A DNA stretch of 64,000 nt from Typha latifolia. Taxonomy: Eukaryota; Streptophyta; Magnoliopsida; Poales; Typhaceae. Location of the stretch: contig CM034110.1 of assembly GCA_019914945.1 (NCBI GenBank), forward strand, positions 3,911,001 through 3,975,000. Reading direction: 5' to 3'. How positions within the stretch are numbered: position 1 is the first letter of the stretch; each line of letters begins with the position of its first letter. Below, one piece after another: positions 23,320-34,899 of the stretch. Below the pieces are notes generated by a model. That model ran no database searches. It saw only the letters and a program-made list of their open reading frames with translations, and was not told the DNA's origin. The translations under genes were made by a program, and so were the position numbers.

Positions 23320-23460
23320 AACCTTCTCACGCCGGATCTCCCCCCTCACTCACGCCAAAGCTTCTCACGTCGGATCTCCCCCCTCACTCAAGCTTCCTCA
23401 TACCGCCCGAGCTCGCCGATCCCCTTCACTCACGCCACCGATCCCCCTCACTCACGTGGT
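23320..23460. repeat. Repeated CTCACGCC(G)GATCTCCC units in the hAT leader
   Basis: Blocks of GGATCTCCCCCCTCACTCA recur from 23334 and GATCCCC(T)TCACTCACG near 23420-23455, upstream of the transposase. The unit is irregular. Confidence 0.55.
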
Positions 23461-23489
23461 GTTATATACATATCAGATAGTAAGTATGG

Positions 23490-25320
23490 GACTAGAAATA
23501 TGAAACGCCATATACATATATGCCCAAAGTTAAAAACTAAAGATATAGGCCAGTTATTCCTTGCCAAATCAGAAGGATCAATGTCTTTACAAGTTTCTAA
23601 GTTTGATCAGGAGAAATACTGTGAATTGATGACAATGACAATTGTTAAGCATGAATTGCCTTTTCAATTTGTTGATTATGAAGGAGTTAGAATATTACAC
23701 AGTTAATTATGTGATGAAGTCAAACATATTAATAGAAATACAGCTAAGGTAGATATTTTTAAAATGTACAGAAGGAAGAATGATAAACTCAAAGATCGAT
23801 TACATTCTATTCCTGGAAGAATTAGTTTAACATCTGACTTGTGGACCTCCATAACTACTGATGGTTATCTATGTCTCACGTCACACTTTGTTGAAGAAAA
23901 TTAGGTATTACAAATTTTTTTTTTTATGCAATGCCAACCCCACACACTAAAATAGCTTTGTCTGATAAGATTTATACATTGTTGACTGAATAGGGTATAG
24001 AGAAAAAGTTATTTTCTATAACACTTGATAATGCATCTGCAAATAATTTGTTTGTTGAGTTGTTGAGGAGTCAACTTATGTTAAATGATGCTTTATTATA
24101 TGATGGTGAATTCTTTCATGTTTATTGTTGTGCTCATATTTTTAACTTAATAGTGCAAAAAGGTCTAAAAGAAATAGATGATTCTGTATTCGAAACCAGA
24201 GAGAGCATCAAATATGTTAAGGGGTCACAAGTCAGAAAACAGAGATTTGCTGAGTGTGTTAAACAAGTTTCTTTGAATAGTAGTAAAGGATTAAGACAAG
24301 ATGTGCCTACAAGACAATTTACCTAATGCTTGACAATGCTATTATATATCATGGTGCATTTCTTTATTTACAATTAAGTGATTCAAATTACAAGTATTAT
24401 CCATCACAAGAAGAATATGGTAAAGCTGAAAAGATTTGCAAGTTTTTGAAGTTGTTTTATAATATTACATCTCTATTTTTTGGATCTATATACCCTATAG
24501 CAAATTTATACTTTCCTAGGTGGTTTTGATCCAATTGAATATAATGGAAGGCATACAAAGCTTAGATAATTTTATTAGTCGTATAGCCACACAAATGAAT
24601 GTGAAGTTTGAGAAATATTGAAAACAATACAGTATTATTTTAGTGATAGCTATCATCCTAGATCCATGATTCAAAATATATTTTGTGGAATTCTCATACA
24701 ACAAACTCTATGGCTCTTCTTATGAGATGATAAATATCCGTGAGAAGTTGTTTGCTCTTTTTTATTACTATGTTCAGAACACTTCTAAAGTTTCCAATGT
24801 GACATCTTCAGCTACTCTATGTAAAGTTTGATACCGAAGATAGCAACTTTATGATAGAGGTAATTTAGTACCATTAGTATATTCTTATCATTATATTTTT
24901 TAATGTTCTTTATATATTCAGAATAATAAATTTTTTAATGTAGGAGTTTGATTCATTTGAGAGTTTTGAGTTTGTGAGTAAATCACAAAAGTCACAATTA
25001 GAATTGTATCTTGAAGAGCCTCGAATTGATCAAAATTCTAAATTGGATATCTTAATTATTGGAAATCCAATCAATTTCGATATTCAAATCTTTCTCTAAT
25101 GGCATACGATATATTAAGTATTCTTATCTCCACAGTTGCTTCTAAATCTACTTTTAGTATTGATGGTAGAGTACTTGATCAATATAGAAATACTTTAAAG
25201 CCTGAAATTGTGAAAGTTTTAATTTATAATCGAGATTGGTTGTTTCATACTAGAGGTAAGTATATTATTGTTTTCTTATATAAATATTCAAAAAGTTTAG
25301 TCTACTAATTATTTTATCAT
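23490..25320 (+). pseudogene. hAT transposase (Ac/ZBED type), inactivated
   Basis: Fragments in several frames follow the plant hAT transposase order: a BED-finger tail (MKRHIHICPK, 23500), LTSDLWTS (about 23830), ITLDNASANN (about 24020), CCAHIFNLIVQKGL (about 24128), LRQDVPTR (about 24293), and the C-terminal dimerisation block STVASKSTFSIDGRVLDQ (about 25128-25180). In the family the enzyme excises and reinserts the transposon using three acidic residues. Stops interrupt it at about 23704, 23902 and 23990; the last two stand where a tryptophan codon is expected (TGG to TAG). Several frameshifts follow between 24320 and 25100. It cannot make an active enzyme. Confidence 0.9.
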
Positions 25321-26256
25321 ATTATGATAGACAATTTGGTAGCATTGGAAAAGCTAATGGAAGATATTATAAATTTTGGACTTAATGGCTAATGCAAGTG
25401 AAGTTATAGAATCTAGTGAATGCTCAAATGCATAAATCTAAATCCGGTGAATGGTCATTGACTAATGCAAGTGAAATTTTGTATATATATATATTATATT
25501 TTAGATGTTTACCTTTTATTCTTTTTGACACTGTCGTGATATTTGGAGATGGAGGGTTTAATGATAGTGTTTGCATATTTCAAACTATTTATAATTCGTA
25601 ATGGATTGTAAACAACAAATTTTGTTCTAATTATCACGAGATTGTATGGAATTTGTTTTAAACTTTGTTGGAACTTTATTGGAACTTTATTCTAAACTCC
25701 ATTGTATGGACTTTTGTTATGATAAATTATTAGCATTGTAATTTTGATGTTGTATAAGTTTTGAGTTGAAAATGTATTATTTTATTTGTATGAATGTATG
25801 ATACACTTTTTAAAAGTTGGAACTTTGTTCTAAACTCTATTGTATGGGCTTTTGTTATAATGAATTATTAGGATTATAGATGTTGTATGAGTTTTGAGTT
25901 AAAAATAGGTTATTTTATTTGTGTAATACACCATTTATATATAATAAATTAGTAAATATTAAATTTTATATAGGATTTATATTAAACGGGTTAGACGGGT
26001 CGCGTTAATGTGTCGGGTTAACACGACCTTTTTAAGTATACGAGTTAGACAGATCATGTTGAGTATCGTGTTAACCCGACCCGTTTATTAAACCGGTTGG
26101 ATGGGTCATGTCGTGTTACCCGTTTATTAAACGGGTTGTGTTTGTGTTTACCAAATGCAACCCGTTTATTAATCGGGTCATGTTCGTGTCAAGGTAATGT
26201 TGACCCGACCCAAATCTGACCCGACCTGATTGAACTTGATTGAACTTGATTAGTGG

Positions 26257-26650
26257 CTTACATGACTTAACTAGACTTGCCTTAAGTGCTTACATAAGAG
26301 ATAAACAACCTAGAGATAAACATGACTTAGCTAAATCAGCCTTCCTAGTCTTTCTCGGATTGATTATTCATTCTTCCACAGATAGAATCCGAATCTAGAG
26401 AGACTTTGAATATGAAAGTTGTAGATCAGGATGTCTTCGATATTCTCCAAGTAGTTTCGTAATATTTGGTCATCTTTGGAATATCCTTTGAATATTTTTC
26501 CAAAACTGCACATAGTTGAATTAGTTAACTAATAAATTCTAACCTAATAAGAGTCTAATTTAAGCAAATAAGCAGATAAGATAACTCAACTCAATCCATT
26601 TAGCCTAATCTCCTCCTGATGTGATCCGATCTGACCCAGTTCGCATCACA
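26257..26650 (-). mobile_element. LTR Z, right part after the hAT insertion
   Basis: It continues the minus-strand Z LTR from 22875 and ends near GATCTGACCCAGTTCGCATCA (the inverse of the family start TGATGCGAA seen near 51346). Confidence 0.55.
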
Positions 26651-27277
26651 ATGGTAAAACTAAATAAAGATAACTCAATGACTAAATTACGAAGCCCCTA
26701 ATCTCCACCTTGGGCACTAGACCCAAGGTCTCCAAGGCAGCCATGACTCAATCTAAATCTAATGTCACATATACAATAATAGTCGAATTGGTATGACTGG
26801 TATTGGACCTAGTTATCTCGAGCTGAATTTCTTTTGTATTCTTTCTGGAATAATTTTTTTTCTAATGGTCGTGTTCGAACGTTTGCATACATTTGCAAAG
26901 ACGGAGAACGTGTTTAGCGCGTTCAATCTCGTGTTCGAACGCCCTCGTTCGAATACCTGCATATGTTCCTAAATATAAAGAACGTATTTAGCACGTTCGA
27001 ACGCAATTGACGAATTTACACTATTTCTAGGGCTGTCTTTTGATTGTTTTTCTTGTTAGGTTAGCCTCCAAATATGTGGAAGGCAATATTATGATCATTA
27101 TTGAATGAATTGAGTTTCTTCACCCAAATTTTCTCCTCTCCTTCTCTCCTGTTCTCTCCTACCACAGCTACGCCGCCTCTAATCTCCTCGACTGACTTGT
27201 CCCCCTAGCCCCTTAAAGAATGCCCTTTTCTTCCCTTTCTACTCTCCTTTACACCCAAATATTTCCATTGAAATTGA
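26651..27277 (+). mobile_element. Gypsy Y/W-type LTR fragment with GTTCGAACGC cluster
   Basis: GTGTTCGAACG, CGTGTTCGAACGCCC and CACGTTCGAACGC occur between 26870 and 27005. They are followed by GGTTAGCCTCCAAATATGTGG, the plus-strand equivalent of the TATA region of the Y LTRs. The right boundary is TGATAGGTTACAG at 27278. Confidence 0.6.
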
Positions 27278-27474
27278 TAGGTTACAGAACGATTCCTTCA
27301 AGATCTAGATTGATTGTAGAAAGCAGTCCACACAACTAAGGGAAAATATTTACCAAATATTCTATAGTAGTGAGAAAATTACAAAACCAAGTTGGATCGA
27401 TTCGTACTTCCTGATCTACGATTTTTGTATTTATGTCCTTCATAGATTATAACCTACAACTGGGTCAAAATCAT
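27278..27474 (-). mobile_element. Gypsy Y LTR end, interrupted by an X LTR
   Basis: It starts TGATAGGTTACAGAACGATTCC, like TGATAGGTTACGGAATGGTCCC at 36993. It breaks at AACTGGGTCAAAATCAT and resumes at 30531 after the X insertion. Confidence 0.7.
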
Positions 27475-27830
27475 TGTAACAACCCAAACCCAAAAAAAAA
27501 AATTTAAAATTTGGCACGACGCGACCGGCCACACTGTGGCCGGCCTCGTGCCCATGCAAGCTGCATGCGCAACTTGCGTGGTGGCGGCGCCACGCTGCCG
27601 CTGCAGCAGTCGCAACCAACGGGCTACATCCAGCTGGCCACGACGGGCCTCAGTGCCGCCACAACCCCCCTCCACCGCCTCCTCTCTCTCTCTATCTATC
27701 TATTTATCTCTCTCGATATCCCTCTCACTCCACTCTCTCTCGACTTTCTTTCGCACTCCTCGTTGCCAACGTCGGCCCGCCGCCACCTTCCCGAAGCCGC
27801 CGCCGCCGGTGAGAAACTCTTCCTCCCTCT

Positions 27831-27835
<5 letters not shown>

Positions 27836-27879
<44 letters not shown>
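27836..27879. repeat. (CT)n microsatellite
   Basis: An uninterrupted TC/CT run inside the X LTR; its counterparts in inverted X copies are GA runs (for example 42497-42559). Confidence 0.95.
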
Positions 27880-27881
<2 letters not shown>

Positions 27882-28019
27882 CCGAGCTCGGGCTCGTCGG
27901 AGCCGAGCCGTTGGCGAGAGGCCGGCCGCTGGCTGACCAGCAGCGGCCGGTGCCCTCCCCACCGACCCGGGTCCGCAAGCTCCTCCCTCACCTCCTCTCT
28001 TTCTTCTCTTCCTCTTCTC

Positions 28020-28080
28020 TTTGTCTTCTTCTCCTTCTTCTTCTTCTTCTTCTCCTTCTTCTCCTTCTTCTGCTTTCCTT
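28020..28080. repeat. (TTC)n-rich microsatellite
   Basis: An imperfect CTT/TTC run with CTCC interruptions inside the X LTR. Confidence 0.85.
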
Positions 28081-29466
28081 CTTTTTCTTCTTCCTCCTCT
28101 ATATCTACTCCTTTCTTTTTTGCACAGTGTTGGGCTCGGCCCAGCACTAGTGACATTGTTTTATTATCTACTTTATTTTATATTTATTTATTTATTTAAT
28201 TAGGTATTACTTCCTTAATTAATGTAGATAAATTATTTAGACATTAATTATTTTAATAATAATATATATTCTTCAACATGATGATTATTAATTATAAATA
28301 GTATAATTAATGATTAACTAGGTTATAAAATATTATGCATAAATATAGATAATACTTATTTTGATGTAACTATGTATTTATATTTCTATTAGATTAATAG
28401 ATAGTGTTGTAAATTATAATTATTAGATTTATGTACTGATATTCATAATATATGCAATTTAAGTAATCTTAACAATTTATTATATACTATTGTGTGTAGA
28501 ATAAGATATTAGTCTTATTAATTCATTAATTATTTTGCATAATTAAGTAAATACTATATAACTTCTAATTAATCAAAATAGACTAAGAAATATAAATTTA
28601 TTATAAATAGATCTTATCTATACTTATATCCTATTTATAATTGTTTAGCTTTTACTTTATAATTATATATTTAGAATATTAAATAAAAAGAAACGAACCT
28701 TTCTCCGTATAGTATCACTAGCATTTTATAATAATAGTATGTCATAATATTTGAATCGTACTATAATGTGAATCTAGTTATGTGCAAAGTAAAAGAAGTG
28801 TTTTTAAACCAAATAAACCTTTATATTCTACTTGAACTAATTTTCATTAGATAAAAGACTAATTAATATTACTTGAATATTTTCAGATCCCGAACCCCCT
28901 TATTTGAGACCCCATGAATCTTGCTAGTGATGAATGTCACTCGGTTATCTGACAGACGTGAGAGATGCGTGGTTTGTGTCTTCTGATCAGACTGTGAGTA
29001 GTCTTATCCCCTAGACGCCTTTCTCAAATTAGGATATATTATATCTTATGTACACGCATGTTTTGGCCTCCAGTATGATTATATGATTTTATCTAGAGAT
29101 GATTTCAGTCAAGCATATTTTATCATACATTTGATTAGGCTGATCTGAGATATGAATACATTGGTGATATATAGAGATGATTATAATGTTATAGTTTTAT
29201 GTCGGGATGATCTCTATTATGAGTATGCATGTGATAGACTAGCAAAAGTATACATGTGTTAGATATATGGTTAGAGTCGGCATTGCATCATTTTTCCCTT
29301 GGCTTTTTTACCACCTAAATTCCTGAGTTGCATGATCTATTGTCGTACTGGATATATGCATATGATTTATCATGTATAGGAAATCATAAAAGTATATATA
29401 TGTATGTGATGTGATGTGATATGATGTGATGGCTGGAACGGTATCTGGTCTGGATTGGTACTGGAC

Positions 29467-29697
29467 ATACTCTTAGCGTATGGCAGAGTATGGTGATGAC
29501 TGATGGTTGTACTCTTAGCGTATGACAGGGTACAACCATCATTGATATACCCTTAGCGTATGACAGGGTATGATTACTTTCTTCTGAGATATATTTAGCG
29601 TATGATTGGGTATGATTTATCTACAGAGATACCCTTAGCGTATGGCAGGGTGTGATTCATCTATAGAGATACTCTTAGCGTATGACAGGGTATGCTC
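29467..29697. repeat. Minisatellite with core CTTAGCGTATGRCAGGGTA in the X LTR
   Basis: Six units at irregular spacing of about 33-55 bp share (A/T)CTTAGCGTATG(A/G)CAGGGTA. Diverged inverted units (AGCATACCCTGTCATCC, CATACCCTGCCATCCG) are found in the X copy at 40818-40890. Confidence 0.85.
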
Positions 29698-30530
29698 TGA
29701 GCCTGTGACATGATGTGTATCAAGTTTGGGGCCGAGTAGCGTAGTCCAGCATGGTGGATGATATTCAGAATTGAGACGGATGATTGTGATAGTGAGAGAT
29801 ATGTGGATTATTATGCTCATTCATGATAATTGATTTCATTCATATATATGTCATTGAGGATACATATATACATGTTCATACATGACATCATAATGCTTTT
29901 TGATTCATATTATCCAGTATATGATTTAATCTCTATTTGGCATCACTGATTCGGGATAAGGTCTATTCAGTGAGCCTTTTGTTCATGACTCTCTTTATTT
30001 CTTTTCTAACCCTCTTAGATATGTGGTACGTGATATCGACTTGAGATATCTTGAGAAGATATTTTAGAACGATAATGAGGTGAGCTATATATGCGAGATA
30101 GTATAGATAATAGTTTAACTAGATATTGAGTTGTACCAATATTTGATATTTGTACTCTTTTGTATTAGACAATGATTTGGATATTATAGGTTGAATCATA
30201 GTGTACTCTTGTATTAGTTACTTTAGTTGTATCTTGATGGTTCGTTGTGGCCTGTGTGGGTCCTACTAGATTATGTAGTGGTCTAATGTATATTATTGTG
30301 GACTGGGATATTCATATGTTAACCGATTTATTTGGTTAATAGTATGATTTATTTGGTGATGGTTTATGTGATCATGGATAGGTTAGTAGGTTTTATTTGA
30401 TGATGTCATGATTATATGTGTACATGAGAGTATCTGTGTGTGACGGGCCCCTTCCGACCTATCGCGTGCGCCGTGCGTGCCGTGTGAGCGTGTGGGCGTG
30501 CACGTGCCCGTGCCGGGCGGGGGCGTTACA

Positions 30531-30774
30531 ATCATGATATAATGGGGATGAAGGTGGTGGTGAAGGGTGAAGTGGATCTTAGGATTATGGATGATAATAG
30601 CGATGAGGGTGGATGGTTAATGTAGTTTAAGGGATAAAGACGAAAGGGAAGAAGTGGTCGAGATCCCAAGGAGGTGGGATGACTCGACAGATGAGGGAGA
30701 TTATAAGTTAGAGGAGACCTTGCCAACGGTAGAGGTGGCTGGTTAGTGAAGAGAGAGAAGGGAGATTAGGATAG
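30531..30774 (-). mobile_element. Gypsy Y LTR segment between two X pieces (repeated at 31875-32118)
   Basis: It continues the Y LTR from 27474 (GATATAATGGGGATGAAGG, then GAGATTA..AGTTAGAGGAGACC). It is cut by TGTAACGG at 30775. An identical-length copy lies at 31875-32118 in the tandem duplication. Confidence 0.7.
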
Positions 30775-30927
30775 TGTAACGGTCCCGCCCGGCATGGCCA
30801 CGTGCACGCCCACGTGCCCACATGGTACGCACGGCGCACGCAACAGGTCGGGCGAGGCTCGTTAGGCACAGATACTCTCCTGTGCATAATATTCATGACA
30901 TCATCAAATAATACTTGCTAACATATC
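30775..30927 (-). mobile_element. Inverted X LTR end, truncated by the duplication
   Basis: It starts TGTAACGGTCCCGCCCGGC with two CACGTG sites and stops at CTAACATATC, where the second duplication copy begins. Confidence 0.75.
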
Positions 30928-30928
30928 A

Positions 30929-31874
30929 ATGGTGGATGATATTTGGAATTGAGACGGATGATTGTGATAGTGAGAGATATGTAGATTATATCTGGCTCTG
31001 ACATATACTATTATCTAGTGGTTGGCATGCATCATGCATCATCATTGATGTGACCAGTTTCATTAGATCATAATTGTTATACATGATATGTCGTTATATT
31101 CAGTGATGTTATATGGTAATTTCATCATGTGATATATTTTTGGTTGAGGATATAATATGCTCATTCATGATAATTGATTTCATTCATATATATGTCATTG
31201 AGGATACATATATACATGTTCATACATGACATCATAATGTTTTTTTATTCATATTATCTAGTACATGATTTACTCTCTATTTGGCATCACTGATTCGGGG
31301 TAAGGTCTATTCACTAAGCGTTTTGTTCATGACTCTCTTTATTTCTTTTCCAACCCTCTCAGATATGTGGTACGTGATAGCGACTTGAGATATCTTGAGA
31401 AGAAATTTTAAAACGATTATGAGGTGAGCTATAGATGCGAGATAGTATAGATGATAGTTTAACTAGATATTGAGTTGTACTAATATTTAATATTTGTACT
31501 CTTTTGTATTAGACGATGATTTGGATATTACAGGTCGAATCATAGTGTACTCTTGTATTAGTTATTTTAGTTGTATCTTGATGGTTTGTTGTGGCCTGTG
31601 TGGGTCCTACCAGATTATGTAGTGGTCTAATGTATATTATTGTGGACTGGGATATTCATATGTTAACCGATTTATTTGGTTAATAGTATGATTTATTTGG
31701 TGATGGTTTATGTGATCATGGATAGGTTAGCAGATTTTATTTGATGATGTCATGATTATATGTGTATAGGACAGTATCTGTGTGTGACGGGCCCCACCCG
31801 ACCTATTGCGTGCGCCGTGCGTGCTGTGTGGGCGCGTGGGCGTGCACGTGCCCGTGTCAGGCAGGGGCGTTACA
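30929..31874 (+). mobile_element. X LTR 3' part (second duplication copy)
   Basis: It repeats the right part of the X LTR at 29751-30530 and ends GGGGCGTTACA at 31874. Confidence 0.8.
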
Positions 31875-32118
31875 ATCATGATATAATGGGGATGAAGGTG
31901 GTGGTGAAGGGTGAAGTGGATCTTAGGATTATGGATGATAATAGCGATGAGGGTGGATGGTTAATGTAGTTTAAGGGATAAAGACGAAAGGAAAGAAGTG
32001 GTCGAGATCCCAAGGAGGAGGGATGACTCGACAGACGAGGGAGATTAGAAGTTAGAGGAGACCTTACCAACGGTAGATGTGGCTGGTTAGTGAAGAGAGA
32101 GGAGGGAGATTAGGATAG

Positions 32119-33759
32119 TGTAACGGTCCCGTCTGGCATGGCCACGTGCACGCCCACGTGCCCACACGGTACGCACGGCGCACGCGATAGGTCGAGCGAG
32201 GCCCGTTAGGCACAGATATACTCCTGTGCATATATATTCATGACATCATCAAATAATACTTGCTAACATATCCATGCTCACATAATCTAACACCAAATAA
32301 ATTATATTATCAGCCAAATAAACCTGTTAACATATGAATATCAAAGTCAACAATAATACACACTAGACCACTATATAATCTGGCTGGACCCACACAAGCT
32401 ACGACAAACTATCAAGATGCAACTTATAACCACTAACACATGAGTATAATTTGACCTGTATTATACAAAACATTATCTAATACAATGAAGTACAAATATC
32501 AAATAATTATACAACTCAATTTCTATATAAACTATTATCTATATCGTCTCGCACCTATAGCTCACCTCATCAATCTAAAATATCTTCTCGGGATATCTCA
32601 AGTTGTTATCATGTACCACATATCTGAGAATGTTATAAAAAAAATAAAGAGTCATGAGTAAAAGTCTCAGTGACCCCGTATCAGTGTGCCAAACAGAGAG
32701 TAAATCATGTACTAGATAATATAAAAAAGAAAGAGCATCATGTTATGAATGAGTATATGAATGTATTCTCAATAACATATAAATAAAAAGTAGATAATAT
32801 GTCATAACTAATAAAAGTATTTAATCTTCGATAATAAATAAATAAATCTCAATGTCATCCTATCATCATAACTCTCTCTCAAATATGACCCATGATGCAT
32901 GCCAATCATGGCAATGCTATGATATCAAATGCAACTATATATGATGTATATTAACCACTCGATAATCAGGTAATCAAACAATAATGAAATCATATACATT
33001 TCTCAACATCTCAGTTATCAATGTCAGCTCTATATGTCATCATCATACTAGAGTATTGTGCATAGTCAACACCCGGTACCCGATCTCAATATCATACGTG
33101 AATGTCTACTGTGCACATAGACTAACGACCTCGGGCGTAAAGCCAATAGGATCGCGACTACGTCGAACGATCAATCATCCACCAAGCGCATCCTAACCCT
33201 CGCGCCCACTCGGGTATCCTCACACTTTCTATCAACTATTCTATCAATTACATTTTATGTTTTATTTCTAAATGACAGATCACATGCATATATCCAGTAT
33301 GATAACAAGTCAATACATAACAAGAATTTAGGTGGAACAGGAATCAAGAAAAAAATGATGCAATGTAGTATCCAACTATATAGTCAACACATGCATACCC
33401 ATGCTAATCTATTACATGCATACTCATGCTACAGATCAACTAGACATAAAATTATAATAGTATAATCATCTCTCATTATCTCTATTTATCATCATCATAC
33501 TCATATCCAAGATTAGCCTAATTATATGTATGATAAAAATATGCTCGACTGTAATTATCTCTAGATAATGTCATATAATCATGTTGGAGGCCAAAACATG
33601 CATATACATAATTATATAATATATCCTAATTTGAGAAAGGCGTCTAAGGGATAAGACTACTCACGTCTGATCAGAAGACCCGAACCACGTATCCCTCACA
33701 TCTGTTAATCAAACGTCAACTTATTGACAAGGTCCACGAGGTCTCAAATAAGGGGTTCG
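32119..33759 (-). mobile_element. X LTR, inverted, truncated
   Basis: It starts TGTAACGGTCCCGTCTGGC. It follows the X sequence in inverse through the AAATCTCAATGTCATC, CGTCTAAGGGATAAGACTAC and GGTCTCAAATAAGGGGTTCG blocks, and stops at 33759 before the CT-rich end of the LTR. With 27475-30530 it forms a long inverted repeat. Confidence 0.8.
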
Positions 33760-34420
33760 ACCACAAGTGGATGGCGTTTAAATGCCTAATTCATGTTCGC
33801 ACATCCATAGCTCTACTTTTTGGCGTTCAAATGTGATCGAGGGGCATTTGAATGAACGTCAGATAAGTTGTTTCGTATTAGGATTTCTTTAGGGTTTTGG
33901 GATGATTGGCTAGCCTTCAAATATGTGAAAAGTAGTATTTTTGGATTATTGATTATTGGGACTTATTTTGCATCTAGGCTTGAGCCAACTTCTCCCTCCT
34001 ACTTCTTCCCCCTCGGTATCCAACCCGAGCTCTCATCTATGGCCGAGGTTAATCCTCCATCGCTTCTCCCTTCTCCCTCCAGCAACCAACCATACTTGGA
34101 AGCTCCCTTATCCTACCTTATCTTGTTCAAAACACTAACCCATTCACCATTCCCATCATCATCTCTAATAACTCTAACCAAATAATCAACGTCCATCCCG
34201 TCACCTCTTGACCTTCGGTCATTGTTTCCTACATAACTTTTGATCTACTACCCCGATCAATGAGATTTTGGTTGCATTGGATTTCTAATTTACATATTCA
34301 AATCTTAGATTTTTTAATGGTTGGATCAATCCCTATTGCCTTCATAAGTTCCGTGTCGAGTTCTATCCAGATTAACAAATCAGATAGACAATCATCTTCA
34401 CTAAAGGCTACCATAACAAG
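33760..34420 (+). mobile_element. Gypsy LTR fragment upstream of a primer site
   Basis: Decayed palindromes (GGCGTTTAAATGCC, GGCGTTCAAATG, GGCATTTGAATG) precede TTGGCTAGCCTTCAAATATGTG, the same order as at 26870-27080. The end CCATAACAAG joins TTGGTATCAGAGC. Confidence 0.6.
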
Positions 34421-34433
34421 TTGGTATCAGAGC
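34421..34433 (+). other. Primer binding site (tRNA-Met type)
   Basis: TTGGTATCAGAGC matches the site commonly used by plant LTR retrotransposons and lies directly after the LTR end. Confidence 0.75.
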
Positions 34434-34458
34434 TAGCCTTCCTTGGCACGCATTCGCA

Positions 34459-34793
34459 ATGATGCCAACCACTAGATCTATGGAGGCACGAAGAAGAGAA
34501 GAAGAGGGGAGACATCCACGTGCGGTGGAGAGAGAAATTCTACACCTCCATGCACGGGCACCCAAGGGCAAGAGGATCATGCACACACGATGTTGCCTTC
34601 TCTATCCTCCTTCATAGATCCAAACATGAAGATGCTATCAAGCTCTATTGAAGCTTTGGGTCAGACCTTCTCCACCATCCTATCCCAAACCATCGAAATC
34701 TTGAGTCAAATGATCACACAACAAAATGCTAGTTTGTTGCGGGCGATTCAAGAAGGTCTAATCAAAGTACATGAGGCACATCTTCCACACTAG
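34459..34793 (+). pseudogene. Gypsy gag N-terminal fragment
   Basis: ATGATGCCAACCACTAGATC opens a gag-like leader about 25 bp after the primer site. The frame 34590-34793 has a helical, glutamine-rich segment (FSTILSQTIEILSQMITQQN) as in N-terminal gag regions. It stops early and is cut by another element near 34900. Confidence 0.55.
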
Positions 34794-34899
34794 AACCCCT
34801 CATGATGGTTCCACCGGTCGACCAAGTACAAGGGAGGGAGACCACGCCCAAATAGAGGCAAGGTGGGCCTCGCCAACGAGCATGATTTGTAGATGAAGA

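Larger units (their letters stand above)
22876..26248 (+). mobile_element. hAT-superfamily transposon, decayed, inside LTR Z
   Basis: The left end TAGGGGTGGCAAAAC is a hAT-type terminal sequence. Flanking CTTAGAGG (22868-22875) and ATTAGTGG (26249-26256) agree at 6 of 8 bases, as expected of an old 8-bp target duplication. Both subterminal zones are full of AACCCG/CGGGTT and GTTTATTAAACGGG repeats, likely transposase binding sites. The right terminal inverted repeat (expected GCCACCCCTA) has been lost. Between them lies a broken transposase gene. Confidence 0.85.
27475..30530 (+). mobile_element. Solo LTR of family X, complete, TSD ATCAT
   Basis: It starts TGTAACAACCC, ends GGGGCGTTACA and is flanked by ATCAT on both sides (27470-27474 and 30531-30535). 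At 3056 bp it is a very long LTR. It has a GC-rich, CT-microsatellite-rich left end (27500-28150), an AT-rich middle, a minisatellite (29467-29697), and a GC-rich right end with CACGTG. No gag or pol is present. The TGTAACA(A/C)CCC start is common in Ty3/gypsy Tekay/Del-type LTRs, so I infer that class. Long frames in 27511-28203 come from CT/GA repeats. Confidence 0.85.
29751..32272. repeat. Tandem duplication spanning an X/Y junction (copies 29751-30927 and 30929-32272)
   Basis: Both copies run from ATGGTGGATGATATT through the X right end GGGCGTTACA, the TSD and 244 bp of Y LTR, to an inverted X start (TGTAACGGTCCCG) and CTAACATATC. Copy 2 has about 170 extra bases (30990-31155). The copies are otherwise nearly identical, so the duplication is recent relative to both insertions. 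Confidence 0.85.

Noticed and set aside
27511..28203. Serine/leucine- and arginine/glutamate-rich frames on both strands
   Set aside because: They are translations of CT, TTC and GA microsatellites in the X LTR.
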